A stretch of DNA of 64,000 nt from Niallia taxi (GTDB lineage Bacteria > Bacillota > Bacilli > Bacillales > Cytobacillaceae). The position numbers and the translations under genes were made by a program. Positions 1 to 8,806 of this stretch are shown here, one piece after another (position 1 is the stretch's first letter; each line of letters opens with the position of its first letter). The DNA lies in contig NZ_CP102590.1 of NCBI RefSeq assembly GCF_032818155.1, forward strand, positions 496,001 through 560,000, written 5' to 3'. Below the pieces are notes generated by a model that saw nothing but the letters and a program-made list of their open reading frames with translations, was not told where the DNA came from and did not search any database.

Positions 1-89
1 GTTATCTCCCAATCCTCATCTGTTTCATGTATCGGCAGGGCTGTACATGTCGAAAAAGCCTTTTTTGCATCAATTGAAATATTCCACAT
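1..89 (-). CDS. 5' end of an unidentified protein, cut by the window edge
   Basis: An open minus-strand frame runs off the left edge. The ATG at 89 is preceded by a GAGGT ribosome binding site at good spacing, so I prefer it to the in-frame ATG at 149, which has none. The visible start reads MWNISIDAKKAFSTCTALPI and then an acidic stretch. I do not recognise the family, and only about 29 residues are visible. Confidence 0.4.
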   Translation of the reverse strand, partial: MWNISIDAKKAFSTCTALPIHETDEDWEI

Positions 90-243
90 ATTATGACCTC
101 GTTTTTTATTAATGGGATTGCCGCAAAATACTATACATTCTACGGTCATATAAGGATAAAGTTTCTAGTATTCGGAAATTTTACATAAATTATTGTTTAT
201 CCACTTAAGTTAACTATAAAATAATTATGTAAACTTTCAATAT

Positions 244-278
244 CTATCACCCCAATAATCGTAACATTGGGGTGATAG
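244..278. terminator. Stable 13-bp hairpin, terminator-like
   Basis: The arms CTATCACCCCAAT (244-256) and ATTGGGGTGATAG (266-278) pair perfectly around a 9-nt loop. Neither side has a long T run, so it is either a weak terminator or a processing/protective structure between the edge gene and the small frame at 344-574. Confidence 0.4.
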
Positions 279-343
279 ATCACTTTGTCAGTCGTAATTC
301 TCGTTTACTTTCATTCTTAAACTTAGGCTTTTTTAAGACACTT

Positions 344-574
344 TTACTGTCCTGGCTGCTTTCTGCTGAAGCCCTTTATTTCATTCGTTTCCCATATCAA
401 ACGTGTTTCTTTCTCTCCGTCACTTAAGTAATAGACATTGTTGTTGATTATATTGCCGTTGCTTTGTTTAAAAGGGTTGCTGATAAGAAGCTTAGAGCTT
501 CCTGCTACCATTGTATTTTTTTCCATTTTATTTTGCTTTATTTTGTATTGGATGAGCAGCTGTCCACCATCCAA
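344..574 (-). CDS. Small hypothetical protein, doubtful
   Basis: This minus-strand frame of up to 76 codons opens with TTG at 574; in-frame ATGs follow at residues 17 and 22. No convincing ribosome binding site precedes any of them. A GGAGGAG motif about 30 nt upstream serves a different, short frame that overlaps the start, so a frameshift near 560 is possible. The product would be polar and asparagine-rich, without a signal peptide or recognisable motif. Real coding is uncertain. Confidence 0.25.
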   Translation of the reverse strand: MDGGQLLIQYKIKQNKMEKNTMVAGSSKLLISNPFKQSNGNIINNNVYYLSDGEKETRLIWETNEIKGFSRKQPGQ

Positions 575-676
575 AATTTAGTGACATTTTTATATGACAC
601 TCCTCCATGTTATACATTTCAGTTATTCTCCCGAATTTTTCATATTGCACCTAATTAAACTGAACTCACAAAAAAA

Positions 677-708
677 CGGCGCCATAAGCTGCTTAAGCTT
701 ATAACGCC
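677..708 (-). terminator. Terminator of the DUF917/DUF1177 operon
   Basis: GGCG..ATAAGC pairs with GCTTAT..CGCC and is followed on the minus strand by a run of seven Ts. It lies 7 nt past the stop of the last operon gene. Confidence 0.75.
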
Positions 709-714
709 TGTAAA

Positions 715-1659
715 TTAGTTTAGTTCCCCATTATCAATTATTCCGTTATCATCTATATAAACTGTTGGCTTCGTGACAACTCCATCAATATGTACACCTG
801 CAGCTATTGTTCCTCCGAATGTATTGTTACTGCCAAACGCTACATGGATGGTGCCATACACCTTTTCATCCTCAAGAACAACTCCTGTAATTCTGGCTTT
901 ATCATTTGTACCAATTCCAAATTCACATAGCAGTTTGCCATCTTCTTCCCCTAAAATGGCGAGGAGCTTTTCACTTTGTTCTCCCTCGGCCTTTATAATT
1001 CGACCATTTTCAATTGTCAGCAGGACAGGTGAGTCTAATCGGCCAATTCCTGCAATGGAGCCATCAATTAAAATTTGGCCAGCTGCACTTCCTTCTATTG
1101 GTGCAATATACGCTTCTCCTGATGGCAGATTACCTGATTCACCACTGTTTACATACATCCCAGTACTCGGAATCCCTTCGCGACCGTTTATGGAAAAGGA
1201 AAGGACATATCCGCCCTTTTCTATTTTGATACTATTCCCTTTTGACAATATGTCTGTATACTTTTCTGTTAGTGCTTTTACTTTTACATAATCTGCAGCG
1301 ATTGCACCCTCCAAAAACATGTCTTCTGTTATACCTGGCATTGTTGCAAGTCGTGCTCCTGCAGCTGCTGCATTTTTTCTTGCCTGTGTATGTGTCAAGG
1401 AATGCTGGGTCACACACACTACAACATCCGACCTGCTCATAGCTAGAGCAATCGGGGCTGGCGGTTCCTGTCCAGACTTGTCCCTTTCTTTCATCACAAC
1501 AAGCATAGCTTCTGCACCGAGTAATTTACCAGCTTCATATAAGGATTCAGCTAATTCCTTTTTTACATCATCAGCCACGACAAGGAAGCTTTCTCCCTTT
1601 CGTAAACCAAGACAGTTCACTAATACATTTTTACTGATTTCTACTAATCTTTCGCTCAT
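715..1659 (-). CDS. M29-type aminopeptidase-like metalloprotein
   Basis: A 314-residue protein resembling the thermophilic aminopeptidase T (M29) family, whose fold is shared with the 2,5-dihydroxypyridine dioxygenase NicX. Candidate metal ligands are Glu246 (EFGIGTN), Glu263, His272 (TIHVAFG), His290 and Asp292 (GVHID), spaced as in M29 enzymes. It is shorter than the usual ~400 residues and lacks the family's typical 'HWD' sequence. The ATG at 1659 follows an AGGAGG 7 nt upstream; an upstream extension would overlap the preceding gene. It is the last gene of a six-gene minus-strand operon, starting 13 nt after the AroM gene. Cytoplasmic; peptidase, cyclic-amide hydrolase or ring-opening roles all remain possible. 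Confidence 0.75.
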   Translation of the reverse strand: MSERLVEISKNVLVNCLGLRKGESFLVVADDVKKELAESLYEAGKLLGAEAMLVVMKERDKSGQEPPAPIALAMSRSDVVVCVTQHSLTHTQARKNAAAAGARLATMPGITEDMFLEGAIAADYVKVKALTEKYTDILSKGNSIKIEKGGYVLSFSINGREGIPSTGMYVNSGESGNLPSGEAYIAPIEGSAAGQILIDGSIAGIGRLDSPVLLTIENGRIIKAEGEQSEKLLAILGEEDGKLLCEFGIGTNDKARITGVVLEDEKVYGTIHVAFGSNNTFGGTIAAGVHIDGVVTKPTVYIDDNGIIDNGELN

Positions 1660-1672
1660 TGTAATCCTCCTA

Positions 1673-2344
1673 TTAAACAAGTTCTGCAACTAGCTTTGCC
1701 ATAATCGCATTAGACAATATAACTGGTAATCCAGTTGTATTTGCGACAATATCCCGTGCTTGCTCTGTATATCCCATACAATCGAGCAGGATAACGTCTA
1801 CATTGTCTTTTAATTCATTGGCAGCATGCACAAAGCTCTCTGTATCGCCTTCATATGGAGAAGCAACAGCAAAAGATGGATTCAATCCATATAGTGAGTA
1901 TTTCGGCTTTAAGTTCGTCTTTTGTTCTGGCAATGGAACAATTACGCCAAAACGTCTATGACCTACTAATGCTTTTGCTGTCGGCGGGATTATGTGATCT
2001 GGTTCAATTAAATAAGCGCTTTGTGTAGTGAGACCAGGAAACACTCCTGTGCAAAGCAACAGAATACTTTTAATCCCCTTGTTCTCTAAATAGTTAATTT
2101 TCTGCTGCAATATCGGCTTGATTTTCTCTCTTGACATGACAACAGATTCACCTGTTGTTAGTCTTGAGGTCAAAACATAATCATTTTCTTCCGGAAACAA
2201 GTTTTGCTCAATATATTCCTTTGTCATGCCATCCAGTACGCCAGCTTGAAGGAGTTCTGCTCGTCCATATAAATATTTTTCAAGAATTGGAGCAACATCC
2301 ACACGTGGAGCTTGTCCTATCGTTATCATCCCAAGTCGTTCCAT
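1673..2344 (-). CDS. AroM family protein
   Basis: About 223 residues matching the AroM family (Pfam AroM), named after the gene next to E. coli aroL and still without a defined reaction. The N-terminus MERLGMITIGQAPRVDV and the later LLLCTGVFPGL and DCMGYT motifs are typical; the two cysteine regions place it near the Asp/Glu racemase superfamily. Two adjacent ATGs follow GGAGGG; the second (2344) has the better spacing of 6 nt. It lies between the DUF1177 gene and the M29-like gene. With the racemase-like gene at the operon head, this operon carries two members of racemase-like families. Confidence 0.85.
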   Translation of the reverse strand: MERLGMITIGQAPRVDVAPILEKYLYGRAELLQAGVLDGMTKEYIEQNLFPEENDYVLTSRLTTGESVVMSREKIKPILQQKINYLENKGIKSILLLCTGVFPGLTTQSAYLIEPDHIIPPTAKALVGHRRFGVIVPLPEQKTNLKPKYSLYGLNPSFAVASPYEGDTESFVHAANELKDNVDVILLDCMGYTEQARDIVANTTGLPVILSNAIMAKLVAELV

Positions 2345-2368
2345 CATAACCCTCCATCTAAAGAAAAA

Positions 2369-2387
2369 GAAGAGGAATTTCCTCTTC
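2369..2387 (-). terminator. Small intra-operon hairpin
   Basis: GAAGAGGAA faces TTCCTCTTC just before a CTTTTTCTTT run on the minus strand, in the 51-nt gap between DUF1177 and AroM. The stem is short. It could lower expression of the two distal genes or protect the upstream mRNA. Confidence 0.3.
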
Positions 2388-2395
2388 CTCCTCCA

Positions 2396-3343
2396 TTATT
2401 GTTGTGACGCCTTTTCACCCATTGTTTGCAGCTTTTTCATAGAACCATAAAGCTCTGTTATTTGGCTGAATTCAGCATCACTATAAAACTGACACGTTCC
2501 ATTTGTTGCTTCCTTAGCTGTTTCCACAGCGAAGCGAACAGCATCTGCAATATCTGTTTCATGACTTGCTCCTGTTCCACAACCAGGAACAACCGATTGT
2601 GCTGTAATAGCTACCCCAACTACTGGTGCATCTGTCGCAACAGCTGGCTGAAGGATAGAGTTAATATGATAGAGTCCATTGCCGTATGGAGTTATATCCT
2701 GAACTGTAATCGGGAAGGTAACTGCAAATTGTCCTGTCGTCATTTCCATGATGCGCAGTAAGTCTTCGCTTACTCGCAGTATATATCCCTCTTTTACTGT
2801 TGGAGATATGGCAATGCCTTTATGGTTAATAACTCGGTTTCCTTTTGTCGTATCAATGGATAGAATGGCATCCATCTCAGAAGTTACTTCATGCTTATTC
2901 ATTGTTAAAATATCGACAGGTGAATCCATAAAATCAACTGGCTCATGCGGGCGAGTTGGCGCATCAGGACAAATATGTGTTGTAATAATAACATCTCCTT
3001 GAAGATGATCTCCCTTCACTTGCATGTCTGCCAGCTTTAAAGCAGAAGCGATTGCTGCAATTGCACCGTCTGCATCTGATACTAACCCAATTCGGCTTGG
3101 GCGTGCCCCAATGCCGCCAAGTCTTCCAATAATCCCAAACGTTGGAACAGTGCCACCGTTTGTTTTCCCATTTGTCCCAGGCACGAGGATTTTTATGAAG
3201 TCTGTGCTGCCTTTTTCGCCAGTAACAGTCGTAACCGTTACCTCGACATTTGAAAATTCAGAGAATAACCCCTTTACAATTTCTCCTGTTACATATGAAC
3301 TATCCAATGTTTCCAGTGCAAGCAATGTTTGTTTAAGTACCAT
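2396..3343 (-). CDS. DUF1177 family protein
   Basis: A 315-residue cytoplasmic protein that matches the uncharacterised DUF1177 family over its whole length. Visible family features are a Gly-rich segment (PGTNGKTNGG), the GIIGRLGGIGARP motif, a SDADGAIAA block, THICPDAPTRPHEPVDF, and a C-terminal VPGCGTGASHETD motif. His and Asp residues in these last two motifs could bind a metal; this is inference. The ATG at 3343 follows an AGGGG-type site. It sits 25 nt after the DUF917 gene within the operon. No reaction is established for the family. Confidence 0.85.
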   Translation of the reverse strand: MVLKQTLLALETLDSSYVTGEIVKGLFSEFSNVEVTVTTVTGEKGSTDFIKILVPGTNGKTNGGTVPTFGIIGRLGGIGARPSRIGLVSDADGAIAAIASALKLADMQVKGDHLQGDVIITTHICPDAPTRPHEPVDFMDSPVDILTMNKHEVTSEMDAILSIDTTKGNRVINHKGIAISPTVKEGYILRVSEDLLRIMEMTTGQFAVTFPITVQDITPYGNGLYHINSILQPAVATDAPVVGVAITAQSVVPGCGTGASHETDIADAVRFAVETAKEATNGTCQFYSDAEFSQITELYGSMKKLQTMGEKASQQ

Positions 3344-3368
3344 TTTTATTTTCCCCTTTCAAACTTTA

Positions 3369-4438
3369 TTAATAGATATATGGAATAATAGATTTATTAA
3401 TAATCCCCTCAATCGGCTTCATTAATTTTTCGTTGCTCATCGTTGTACTTAAAATTAATTTTTCCTTTGGAACGGAAATAACCGTTATGTTTTGGCCTTT
3501 TTCGATTGCTGCCGAAACAATTGGTTTTGCTGTTTTAGCATCCAAAGTCATAATTAAATCAGGGAATGTGCCAAAACGATCACCGTTTTTTTCAATTGTC
3601 ATATATTCATTCCAAAAGGTTAATTCATATGAGTTATTTATTGTTATTGTTCCAATATCAAAACCGCCAGTCGTTTCCAGCACAAAGTCTGTGACAGTAC
3701 CTTCAGCAACAACCTTGCCGCCAAGTTTGTTCACGACTGCTGCGATTGCTGCTTCCCCTTTGTTACTTAGCAGTGCTTCACCTACCGCTACCGCCTGCTG
3801 AATAGCTCCTGCAGCGCCATTTTGCTTGGCATATGCAACAGTTACCGGATTTCTCGCAACAGCCAAAAGTCCGCCAGCTTCAATGGAGGCTTTTCGAACG
3901 ACTGTAGATACCTTGTCAAGCGAGCCTGCGAGGCTTAATTCCATATAATCTGGACCCTTGCCGCCAACTGCAGCTTGGTAGGAAATATAGTCTGTTTGTT
4001 CTGATAAATTCATTGAGCCCATTGATCCAGTTGGATGTGCGCGACCGTTGCAGGGAATATCAACTACCGGGATTCCTGTAACAGCTGATTGAAACCAGCC
4101 GTTAACAGTCGTGCCTGCTCCATTTTCATTTGTGATGATGCCTTTTATGTTTTTCCAACCCTTTGAGTCAGGATTTCTAATGCTTTGGCATAATGGATTG
4201 GTTTTACATACTTATCCTTTGCTGCAGGTGCTCCAACAAGTGAGACTGTTACAAGTAAATCCTCATCTTTAAGACTATCTATCGTTATCAGCTCTGGCTG
4301 GCCAACCTCAAAGGCAAGCTTTCCAATTTGCAGACCGTCTTCAATCCAGCCACCACCGCCGCCGCCAAGAATAGCTCCACCGTATACGGCATATTCGACC
4401 GTTTTTTCATCAATGATTATTTTTGACAATGTACTCAC
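3369..4438 (-). pseudogene. DUF917 (S-methyl thiohydantoin desulfurase-like) gene with a frameshift
   Basis: Two frames encode the halves of one ~357-residue DUF917 protein. The N-terminal half (from ATG 4438) contains the Gly-rich GGAILGGGGGGW motif and stops at a TAA near 4144. The C-terminal half continues in another frame with NENGAGTTVNGW, GIPVVDIPCNGRAHP and later blocks. Adding one A to the AAAAA run at about 4148-4152 restores a continuous family sequence (QRVGKNIKGIITNENG). The family's N-terminal domain is associated with hydantoin-type substrates. It begins one base after the OPT transporter stop codon. It may be a real mutation or a homopolymer error in assembly; no canonical slippery heptamer is present. 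Confidence 0.8.
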
Positions 4439-4439
4439 C

Positions 4440-6062
4440 TCATTTTCCTAACTTAAATACTGAACTGAAGAAGCTGTAAATCGCGTCACCTGCGATAAAC
4501 CCTGCTGCAAGAATACTCATAGATGCATCCGCTTCTTGTCCTTTTGCTTTTCTCCAAATAACGCGGATAATAATCCCTGCTAATACAGCAAAGCCTGCAT
4601 ATGGTGTTGTGATAAGTAAGCCTGTCGCAAATAAAATTCCTAATTGTCTGCTGGGACCACCAATTAATTGCAGGATAGCTCCTGGAATTGCCCATATTAA
4701 TAATTGTTTAGCTACTTCCAGTGATGTGCCTGCTTGGATTGTAGAAACATATACAGCATCAACTGGCGGCACTAGATTTTGTGCGAAATAACCTTTATAA
4801 GTGAAAACAACTGTTAGAAGAGCAATCCCAAAGGCTATCATTGCCGTAATATATTGCTGCTCTCTGCCTTTCTTTTCATACTCTCTGTCCTTGCCATGCC
4901 CTCTTAAAATATGGCCTGCTTTAAAGTCATAACCCATATCAGCAAATGCTGGACCTGTCGCTGCACTGAATCCTGCAAGTAATGCAAGTGCAACTGGCGG
5001 GAAGCCGATCATCATTCCAATTAGTAAGGTAATAAAGGCAACAGCAAACGCTGGGAACCAACCAGAATGCATTGCTGCAATTCCTACGATTAATTCATGA
5101 ACAAATGCTGCAAAGGCTGCAAAAAATAAGAAGCCGATAAACATGCCTGGTGACATGTCTGTCACAATCCCTCCTGTGATTGCAATAATTAGAGCTACTA
5201 CAACATACGCTAAAAACCCTAAGCCTAACGCCCTTTTCGCTTCCTTTATTGGACGAGTATATTGTGAATCATCTGATAATTCTATCGATGCTGCTACTTC
5301 TGGATTACTAGATTTCTTTGATGGCTTGTCTTTCGAAAAGATCAGGATAGATACCTGTACTAATGCTACTAAGCCTGCACCAATCATAAGGCCATGTGGA
5401 ATATATAATGCATTGACATCAACACCAAAGAAGGGAACGGAATATTGGCGGAACAACAAACCGATACCGAACATTGTTAGTGCCCAAATATTACCGATAA
5501 ATGCTACACCGAAAGCCGACATTGGAATATGAAGGAATGCACCTATTATTCCAATTCCTGTACCTACACCTAGAAGCCCAGCTCTTTTTCCACCTTTATC
5601 ACCAGCAAGAATTGCTTCCGCAGTCGCTGCTCCAGGTGCCCATGTACCTTTTGCTGGGAAAAGCTTGGAATCGAATAGTTTATATAGCACAGCTGCATCA
5701 ACAAACATTGCTAAGGCCGCACCAATAAGCATTGGAATAATTAACTCTGTATTACCCATCAAAAACGGTATACCAATTGGGATTAGCAAGCTGTTGGCTG
5801 CACCAAAGGTTGCTGACGAGATGGAAGTTTGCACTAAATTTTGACGATGAATTGACTTATATTTTTTAAAGATTGTAATCGGAATTCTAGCAATAAGCAT
5901 GGCAATAAGTGCACCAATGATAGATGTGTTTGGAGTTACTCCAAGTGTTGTAATTATTTGCATACCAATGATGGCACCAAAAATAGCTGTAACAGATGTT
6001 AAAATAAGTGCAACTGGTTCAAAAATTCGTGGATGTTTTGGTTCATTATGATTGTTTTTCAC
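4440..6062 (-). CDS. OPT/YSL family oligopeptide transporter
   Basis: A 540-residue integral membrane protein with roughly 14-16 hydrophobic segments. It opens with PRIFEPVALILTSVTAIFGA and contains SAATFGAANSLL-like, GTWAPGAATAEAI and GPAFADMGYDFKAGHILRG blocks, characteristic of bacterial members of the oligopeptide transporter (OPT) superfamily. These carry small peptides or related amides into the cell by proton symport. The ATG at 6062 is preceded by TAGGAGG. It follows the racemase-like gene and precedes the DUF917 gene by one base, so uptake and catabolism are co-expressed. The substrate is unknown. Confidence 0.9.
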   Translation of the reverse strand: MKNNHNEPKHPRIFEPVALILTSVTAIFGAIIGMQIITTLGVTPNTSIIGALIAMLIARIPITIFKKYKSIHRQNLVQTSISSATFGAANSLLIPIGIPFLMGNTELIIPMLIGAALAMFVDAAVLYKLFDSKLFPAKGTWAPGAATAEAILAGDKGGKRAGLLGVGTGIGIIGAFLHIPMSAFGVAFIGNIWALTMFGIGLLFRQYSVPFFGVDVNALYIPHGLMIGAGLVALVQVSILIFSKDKPSKKSSNPEVAASIELSDDSQYTRPIKEAKRALGLGFLAYVVVALIIAITGGIVTDMSPGMFIGFLFFAAFAAFVHELIVGIAAMHSGWFPAFAVAFITLLIGMMIGFPPVALALLAGFSAATGPAFADMGYDFKAGHILRGHGKDREYEKKGREQQYITAMIAFGIALLTVVFTYKGYFAQNLVPPVDAVYVSTIQAGTSLEVAKQLLIWAIPGAILQLIGGPSRQLGILFATGLLITTPYAGFAVLAGIIIRVIWRKAKGQEADASMSILAAGFIAGDAIYSFFSSVFKLGK

Positions 6063-6123
6063 TTAAATCCTCCTAAGTTACCGAAAATGTTCTTTCTATT
6101 ACGTTGTTAAGGCACAATCTAAA

Positions 6124-6795
6124 TTACAAGAAGCCTGCTTGAGATGAAACAGATGGAACTGACTTTTTCAATAAATAAGAAGCAAACAAGCCTTCTGCTT
6201 CAACTGCATCAATCACTGGAATATTTAAGCTTTCTCTCAATTCTGCTGCAAGTCCGATTGTCGAAAAGCCTGTACATGCAAATACAATAGCTTCAGCACC
6301 GAGACTTATAAGATGCTCTGCTGCTTCAATTCCACTTTGTTTTCCTTGAGGTGTTAATAAATCCGTAGTATTTGTCACGCCATCAGGTCTTTTATAACCA
6401 ACAAGCAACGAACTCAGTAAATCTTCCACTACTGCAGGAGCATTATTAGTAATGCCCATTACCCCAACTGGTTTACCTATAGATAAAGCGGTAAGTGCAG
6501 CAGCACTTCCTGCTCCGATTACTGGAATTGATACTGCTTTTCGAAGCTCTTCAATAGCTGGGTCTGCTGCACAGCTAATTACCAGCACCTTTGAGCCTTC
6601 TCTTTCTAGCTCTTTGCCCAATTCCACAATTTTGGGGATTGCATGTGCTTCTGTTTCTTCATTAAATATTCCAAGGGGTTGATCTTGTATACATTTGCTT
6701 ACTGTAGGTATATTACTAGTACTTGTGATTACCTTTCCGTGTTGATTTAATATCTCTTTATTATCAGTCGTAAATACACGAATAACTCCTATCAT
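6124..6795 (-). CDS. Aspartate/glutamate/hydantoin racemase-like protein
   Basis: A 223-residue cofactor-independent racemase family protein. The two catalytic cysteines of the fold are visible: Cys75 in VISCAADP and Cys174 in VFACTGFSTIG. Overall similarity is to the Asp/Glu/hydantoin racemase group. Family members invert the alpha carbon of amino acids or hydantoins. I chose ATG 6795 because GAGGT lies 7 nt upstream; the GTG at 6804 overlaps that site. It is the first gene of the operon, 61 nt ahead of the OPT transporter, which suggests that a D- or racemic substrate is imported and converted. Confidence 0.85.
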   Translation of the reverse strand: MIGVIRVFTTDNKEILNQHGKVITSTSNIPTVSKCIQDQPLGIFNEETEAHAIPKIVELGKELEREGSKVLVISCAADPAIEELRKAVSIPVIGAGSAAALTALSIGKPVGVMGITNNAPAVVEDLLSSLLVGYKRPDGVTNTTDLLTPQGKQSGIEAAEHLISLGAEAIVFACTGFSTIGLAAELRESLNIPVIDAVEAEGLFASYLLKKSVPSVSSQAGFL

Positions 6796-6825
6796 GACAA
6801 TCACCTCTTCATCTTGTTCTATTAA

Positions 6826-6870
6826 TTGATTGAATATAAAGAATTATTATAATTTTAAGTATTTAATCAA
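6826..6870 (-). promoter_or_regulatory. Candidate operator ahead of the catabolic operon
   Basis: TTGATTGAATA (6826-6836) and TATTTAATCAA (6860-6870) form an inverted repeat with one mismatch across an AT-rich core in the promoter region of the racemase gene. It is a plausible binding site for the PucR regulator encoded upstream; that link is inference. Confidence 0.3.
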
Positions 6871-6904
6871 CCTTTTACAATGTTCCCAAAAACCAAAAAT
6901 AAAT

Positions 6905-6937
6905 AAAGCTCGTTGTGCTCTGAGCACAACGAGCTTT
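6905..6937 (-). terminator. Terminator of the PucR gene
   Basis: A near-perfect 16-bp inverted repeat (AAAGCTCGTTGTGCTC and its complement) begins two bases beyond the pucR stop codon and separates that gene from the downstream operon. T-rich sequence follows on both strands, so it could act in both directions. Confidence 0.85.
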
Positions 6938-6938
6938 T

Positions 6939-8459
6939 TCAATTTGGATTTTTAAACAAATAATAAAAAATGCATAAATAGTAAACAAATTTCTCTCGAA
7001 AGCTTGCTATTTTAATGTTTGCGACCTTTTCTATCTTATCCATCCGGTATTTAACAGAATTGCGATGGATATACAAAAGGTTTGCAGTTTCCACTAAACT
7101 TCCATCTGTTGTCAAATAATAGAATAAAGTTTTAACTAGATCTGTATTATTTTCCTTATCATATTGACAAAGCTTGCCAATCTTCATTTCTACTACTTCA
7201 TCCATATTTACATAATCAGAGGCATCAAGCAATAAATTAAATACTTCCATTTCTTCATATGTGAAGAGATGCTGTGTTAAATCTAAGCTGGAACCAAGTA
7301 GTATAGCTTTACGAGCTTGAATGAAGCTGTGCTGTACCTCCCATAGGGCTGCTTCTGTTCCAACACCAATCCTTATCTCTTTAAATTCAGTAAGAATCGG
7401 AGTAAATAATTCCTTCCACTTTTCCACAGTCCCATCTTTCGCTTGAAAAGAAAACAACAGCACTATTCTGTTTGCTTGCAAATGAATATGCATGCACGAC
7501 TTTTTAAAATACAAAGCAAAATGCCGCTTTATCTCAGTCTCCATTTTCTGAAATAAAGCATGATTATCTTCCATTTCTGTTTTATTTTCCAAAACCATAA
7601 TTCTCCACGAGATATCAGGGTTCAAGCCTAGTTGCCTTCCTTTGTTCATTACTTCTTGCTTGGTAAGCGGCAGTCCGGTTAACAGCTCCTCAATAAAACT
7701 GCCTCTGAGCTTTCTTTCTGTGTCAATCGCTGTTTTTCTTCGCATTAGTTCTAATGCAAATACTAATCTAGCCTGTTCAACACATACCATATCTAAGTCG
7801 TCAAGATTGTCTCTTTCAATATAAAGCTTCCCGACAATTTGTTTATCCACGGTAATTTCCCAGCACCTTATGTCAGCGAAAGCAGGGTTACTCTCTTCTT
7901 GCGGGGCAGACACAATCGTATTCCCTTTTCTGTCTAGCAGCCATATCGGCGATTTTAATAGTCCGGACACATTATCTGCTACAGTTTGTATCCCGCTGTT
8001 TTCTAGTACTAACGTTGTTAGTTTCTTGTATAATTCTTCTGACCTTCTCAGCAAGTAGGTTTGTTTATCAATTAACAGCTCCATAACAGCATTCGTAATA
8101 TCAATATATGGTATCTCTGTTGGAAGCTCAATGATTGGCAGGTTGGAATCATTGCTTATCTGCAGCATCTCCTCTGGCAAATCCTGCAAATATCTTTCTC
8201 GTTTTATCGCTAATGCAGCAGCATCCGCTTGAGCTAAATGCTGCACTAAGTTTGATAGCAGCTTAGTATCGTGACGTATAGCATAAGCAGTAGTCAGCAA
8301 GAGCTCTCCCTCTCTTAACCAACCCTTTATATCAGGCACTTCCATAATGTCGAGATAACGAACCATTCTGTTTAAGCCCTTTTCACCGCTTATTACCTTC
8401 GCATCCTTTAAGACCGGCAGACGAAGCAACTCATTGATTGTTATTCCTACTGAGTTCAT
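6939..8459 (-). CDS. PucR family transcriptional regulator
   Basis: About 506 residues with the PucR layout: an N-terminal purine-catabolism-type ligand domain (ITINELLRLPVLKDAKVISG, EVPDIKGWLREGELLLTTAY), a central GGDEF-like region, and a C-terminal helix-turn-helix (DGSLVETANLLYIHRNSVKYR) close to the end. Such proteins usually activate catabolic genes in response to the pathway substrate. ATG 8459 is preceded by AGGTGA at proper spacing; the GTG at 8468 overlaps that site. It lies upstream of, and codirectional with, the DUF917/DUF1177 operon but is separated by a strong terminator. It is the likely activator of that operon (inference). Confidence 0.9.
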   Translation of the reverse strand: MNSVGITINELLRLPVLKDAKVISGEKGLNRMVRYLDIMEVPDIKGWLREGELLLTTAYAIRHDTKLLSNLVQHLAQADAAALAIKRERYLQDLPEEMLQISNDSNLPIIELPTEIPYIDITNAVMELLIDKQTYLLRRSEELYKKLTTLVLENSGIQTVADNVSGLLKSPIWLLDRKGNTIVSAPQEESNPAFADIRCWEITVDKQIVGKLYIERDNLDDLDMVCVEQARLVFALELMRRKTAIDTERKLRGSFIEELLTGLPLTKQEVMNKGRQLGLNPDISWRIMVLENKTEMEDNHALFQKMETEIKRHFALYFKKSCMHIHLQANRIVLLFSFQAKDGTVEKWKELFTPILTEFKEIRIGVGTEAALWEVQHSFIQARKAILLGSSLDLTQHLFTYEEMEVFNLLLDASDYVNMDEVVEMKIGKLCQYDKENNTDLVKTLFYYLTTDGSLVETANLLYIHRNSVKYRMDKIEKVANIKIASFREKFVYYLCIFYYLFKNPN

Positions 8460-8580
8460 ATATGTCACCTATTCTATTTATTGAATTTTAGAAATATTAT
8501 AGCAGAAAACTATGTTTTATGTATAACCGGGTAAGTAATATATTCACTTCATTAATAGAGAGTATGGCTTGTAATTTGAG

Positions 8581-8798
8581 TCCGTTTCATTGCGCTGCAC
8601 CCACTCGCTTTCCGCGGGGAGGAAGATGAGCCTCCTCGGCTTCGCCTGCGGGGTCTCATCCTTTCCTCTATTTCCCGCAGGAGTCGAGTGGCCTCCGCTC
8701 CATTCCACTAATATTTCCTGAATATTGAATCAAAACAAAAAACAGCAAAATAAAAAAGAACTATCAATCAAAATGATTAGATAGTTCGGTTTCAACAT
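8581..8798 (-). repeat. Dispersed terminator-bearing repeat, copy A
   Basis: Read on the minus strand, it begins 8 nt after the mhqD stop with the hairpin AACCGAACTATC...GATAGTTC. It continues with TAGTGGAATGGAGCGGAGG and the GC-rich palindromic core (GAGGAGGCTC, CCCCGCGGAAAGCGAG), and ends with GCGCAATGAAACGGA. The same order of blocks occurs in copies at 32374, 39708 and 59171. This copy lacks the outer AAAGAGGCTGGGAC end. Confidence 0.8.
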
Positions 8799-8806
8799 TC
8801 TACTTC

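Noticed and set aside
4140..4160. Programmed -1 frameshift in the DUF917 gene
   Set aside because: The zero-frame codons GGA AAA ACA do not form a canonical X XXY YYZ slippery heptamer, and no pseudoknot or strong hairpin follows. Mutation or assembly error is simpler.
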